Of a stretch of 5,934 nt of DNA, positions 5,336-5,934 are shown in pieces. Numbering within the stretch: the stretch's first letter is position 1; the number at the start of each line of letters is the position of its first letter. The notes below the pieces were generated by a model, which saw only the letters and a list, made by a program, of their open reading frames with translations, was not told the DNA's origin and did not search any database. The position numbers and the translations under genes were made by a program. The stretch covers positions 1 through 5,934 of the forward strand of contig JAPUME010000059.1 of the NCBI GenBank assembly GCA_027294185.1. Reading direction: 5' to 3'. The DNA comes from Acidobacteriota bacterium (GTDB lineage: Bacteria; Acidobacteriota; Terriglobia; UBA7540; JAPUME01).

Positions 5336-5373
5336 CGGGGTGAACACATCTTGAAGAGTGGGAGGATACGGAA

Positions 5374-5802
5374 GTGGATAACCCAATGATGATTCCAATT
5401 GTTGCCATTGTGATGAGCATGGCCATACCCATCGTGGCCATATTGGTGGGTTACGGAATATTCCGCCAGAAGACCCAGGTGAAGCTGAAAGCCATCGAGA
5501 AGGGAGTATCCATTCCCTTTGAAAGCGAGGATCCCTACGAACGAATGGCGAAGTCGAGGAAGAACGCGATCATCGCGACGATGGTGGGGTTGGGCATCGT
5601 CGTTTTCTTTACGGTCGTCGCGTTTGCCGTAGATGACCCGGAAGTTTTCTCCGGTGCCGCAATCGGCGCCATCCCCTTTTTCATCGGCATCGGCCTGTTT
5701 ATTGACGCTCACCTGCGGCGGAAGGACATGGAGAAACACAAAGCCTCGTCCCCGCAGGCGCCATCGGGTCAGCCCTCATCCGGTCAATCTGGAGAGTTGT
5801 AG
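5374..5802 (+). CDS. DUF6249-like small integral membrane protein
   Basis: This 142-residue membrane protein has three hydrophobic helices (about 6-30, 63-86 and 91-110). The first loop is cytoplasm-like and charged, with KLKAIEKGVSIPFE (about 37-50), and the tail is hydrophilic and rich in Ser, Gln, Pro and Gly (about 123-142). The helix-then-IEKGxxxPxE layout resembles DUF6249-type proteins of unknown function that are often encoded near ECF sigma systems. That name is a resemblance and was not tested by a search. The GTG start has GGAGG eight bases upstream. Two internal ATGs (codons 5 and 6) are less well placed. A candidate ECF promoter lies 38 nt upstream and the sigma operon is divergent, so the protein is a likely regulon member and possibly part of the stress response or its sensing. 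No catalytic residues are evident. Confidence 0.72.
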   Translation: MDNPMMIPIVAIVMSMAIPIVAILVGYGIFRQKTQVKLKAIEKGVSIPFESEDPYERMAKSRKNAIIATMVGLGIVVFFTVVAFAVDDPEVFSGAAIGAIPFFIGIGLFIDAHLRRKDMEKHKASSPQAPSGQPSSGQSGEL

Positions 5803-5864
5803 CAGGCGTGGCACATCCGGATCATTTCACGGCTCTTTCCCTGAGGAACGGAATTGCGAGGGAG

Positions 5865-5879
5865 CCCGACCAAGTCGGG
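5865..5879. repeat. Hairpin overlapping a ribosome binding site
   Basis: A perfect 6-bp stem CCCGAC / GTCGGG with a 3-nt loop (CAA) lies just before the gene at 5891. Its 3' arm overlaps the first bases of the Shine-Dalgarno GGGAGGAG (5877-5884). If it forms in the mRNA it could reduce initiation. No U-tract follows, so it is not a standard terminator. Confidence 0.45.
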
Positions 5880-5890
5880 AGGAGAATAAG

Positions 5891-5934
5891 ATGATGAGAG
5901 AGAAATTCAGAGCCGCGGTCATTCCAGTCCTCTT
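5891..5934 (+). CDS. Start of an unidentified gene, truncated by the window edge
   Basis: Only 14 codons are visible, reading MMREKFRAAVIPVL. A strong Shine-Dalgarno GGGAGGAG lies 6 nt before the ATG at 5891, which makes a real start likely. The basic N-terminus followed by a hydrophobic run would suit the beginning of a signal peptide or membrane helix. It follows the DUF6249-like gene after 88 nt on the same strand and could share its transcript. No family can be recognised. Confidence 0.55.
   Translation, partial: MMREKFRAAVIPVL

Larger units (their letters stand above)
5043..5373. other. Divergent regulatory region between the sigma operon and the membrane-protein gene
   Basis: This 331-bp gap holds three copies of one bipartite promoter-like motif (listed separately) and a GTTAA-TG-TTAAC palindrome at 5282-5293. 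It also holds the ribosome binding site GGGAGGA for the GTG at 5374. A 12-codon open frame (GTG 5184 to TGA 5222) with nearby purine-rich stretches is visible, but there is no strong evidence that it is translated. No larger gene is credible here. Confidence 0.65.

Overview
This 5.9 kb window is densely packed, of moderate-to-high GC content, and looks like a Gram-negative chromosome. It carries nine genes: seven complete, one cut by the left edge and one cut by the right edge. The mix (ECF sigma/anti-sigma pair, PilZ protein, LuxR-type regulator, YgfZ, DUF6249-like membrane protein) would fit Acidobacteriota or a similar deep-branching phylum. That placement is an impression from gene content and is not proven by the sequence. 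No insertion sequence, CRISPR array, complete RNA gene or clear rho-independent terminator is visible.

Left (1-825, minus strand): a metal operon. A CsoR/RcnR-family (DUF156) metal-sensing repressor with a complete Cys-His-Cys ligand set is followed 12 nt later by a GTG-started MerT-MerP fusion, truncated at base 1. The repressor's stop codon lies inside the ribosome binding site of merTP. Two perfect 7-bp dyads upstream (887-903 and 904-925) are candidate operators. There is no merR in the window, so the repressor is the obvious candidate regulator of the transporter.

Centre-left (1134-2661, plus strand): a four-helix CopD-like membrane protein is followed after 4 nt by a YgfZ/GcvT-type folate-binding protein carrying the KGCYLGQE signature. 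The latter ends 11 nt from a convergent minus-strand operon.

Centre (2673-3711, minus strand): a PilZ-domain protein (predicted c-di-GMP binding) is followed after 10 nt by a NarL/LuxR-type regulator. The receiver domain of that regulator has lost the usual phosphoacceptor Asp (Glu60 in its place) and other pocket residues. A sigma70-like promoter sits about 75 nt upstream of the PilZ start.

Right (3880-5802): an ECF sigma factor and a zinc-finger, two-helix membrane anti-sigma factor overlap by ATGA on the minus strand. A DUF6249-like three-helix membrane protein lies divergently on the plus strand. The 331-bp region between them holds the most interesting signal in the window: three copies of a bipartite motif, TGAAACA(A/T) then CGGTC(C/T)AA 12-14 nt later. 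One copy points toward the sigma gene and ends 34 nt before its start. One points toward the membrane-protein gene and ends 38 nt before its start. The third points rightward from the middle. This looks like an autoregulated ECF promoter set linking the sigma factor to the membrane protein. A further gene begins at 5891 behind a hairpin that overlaps its ribosome binding site.
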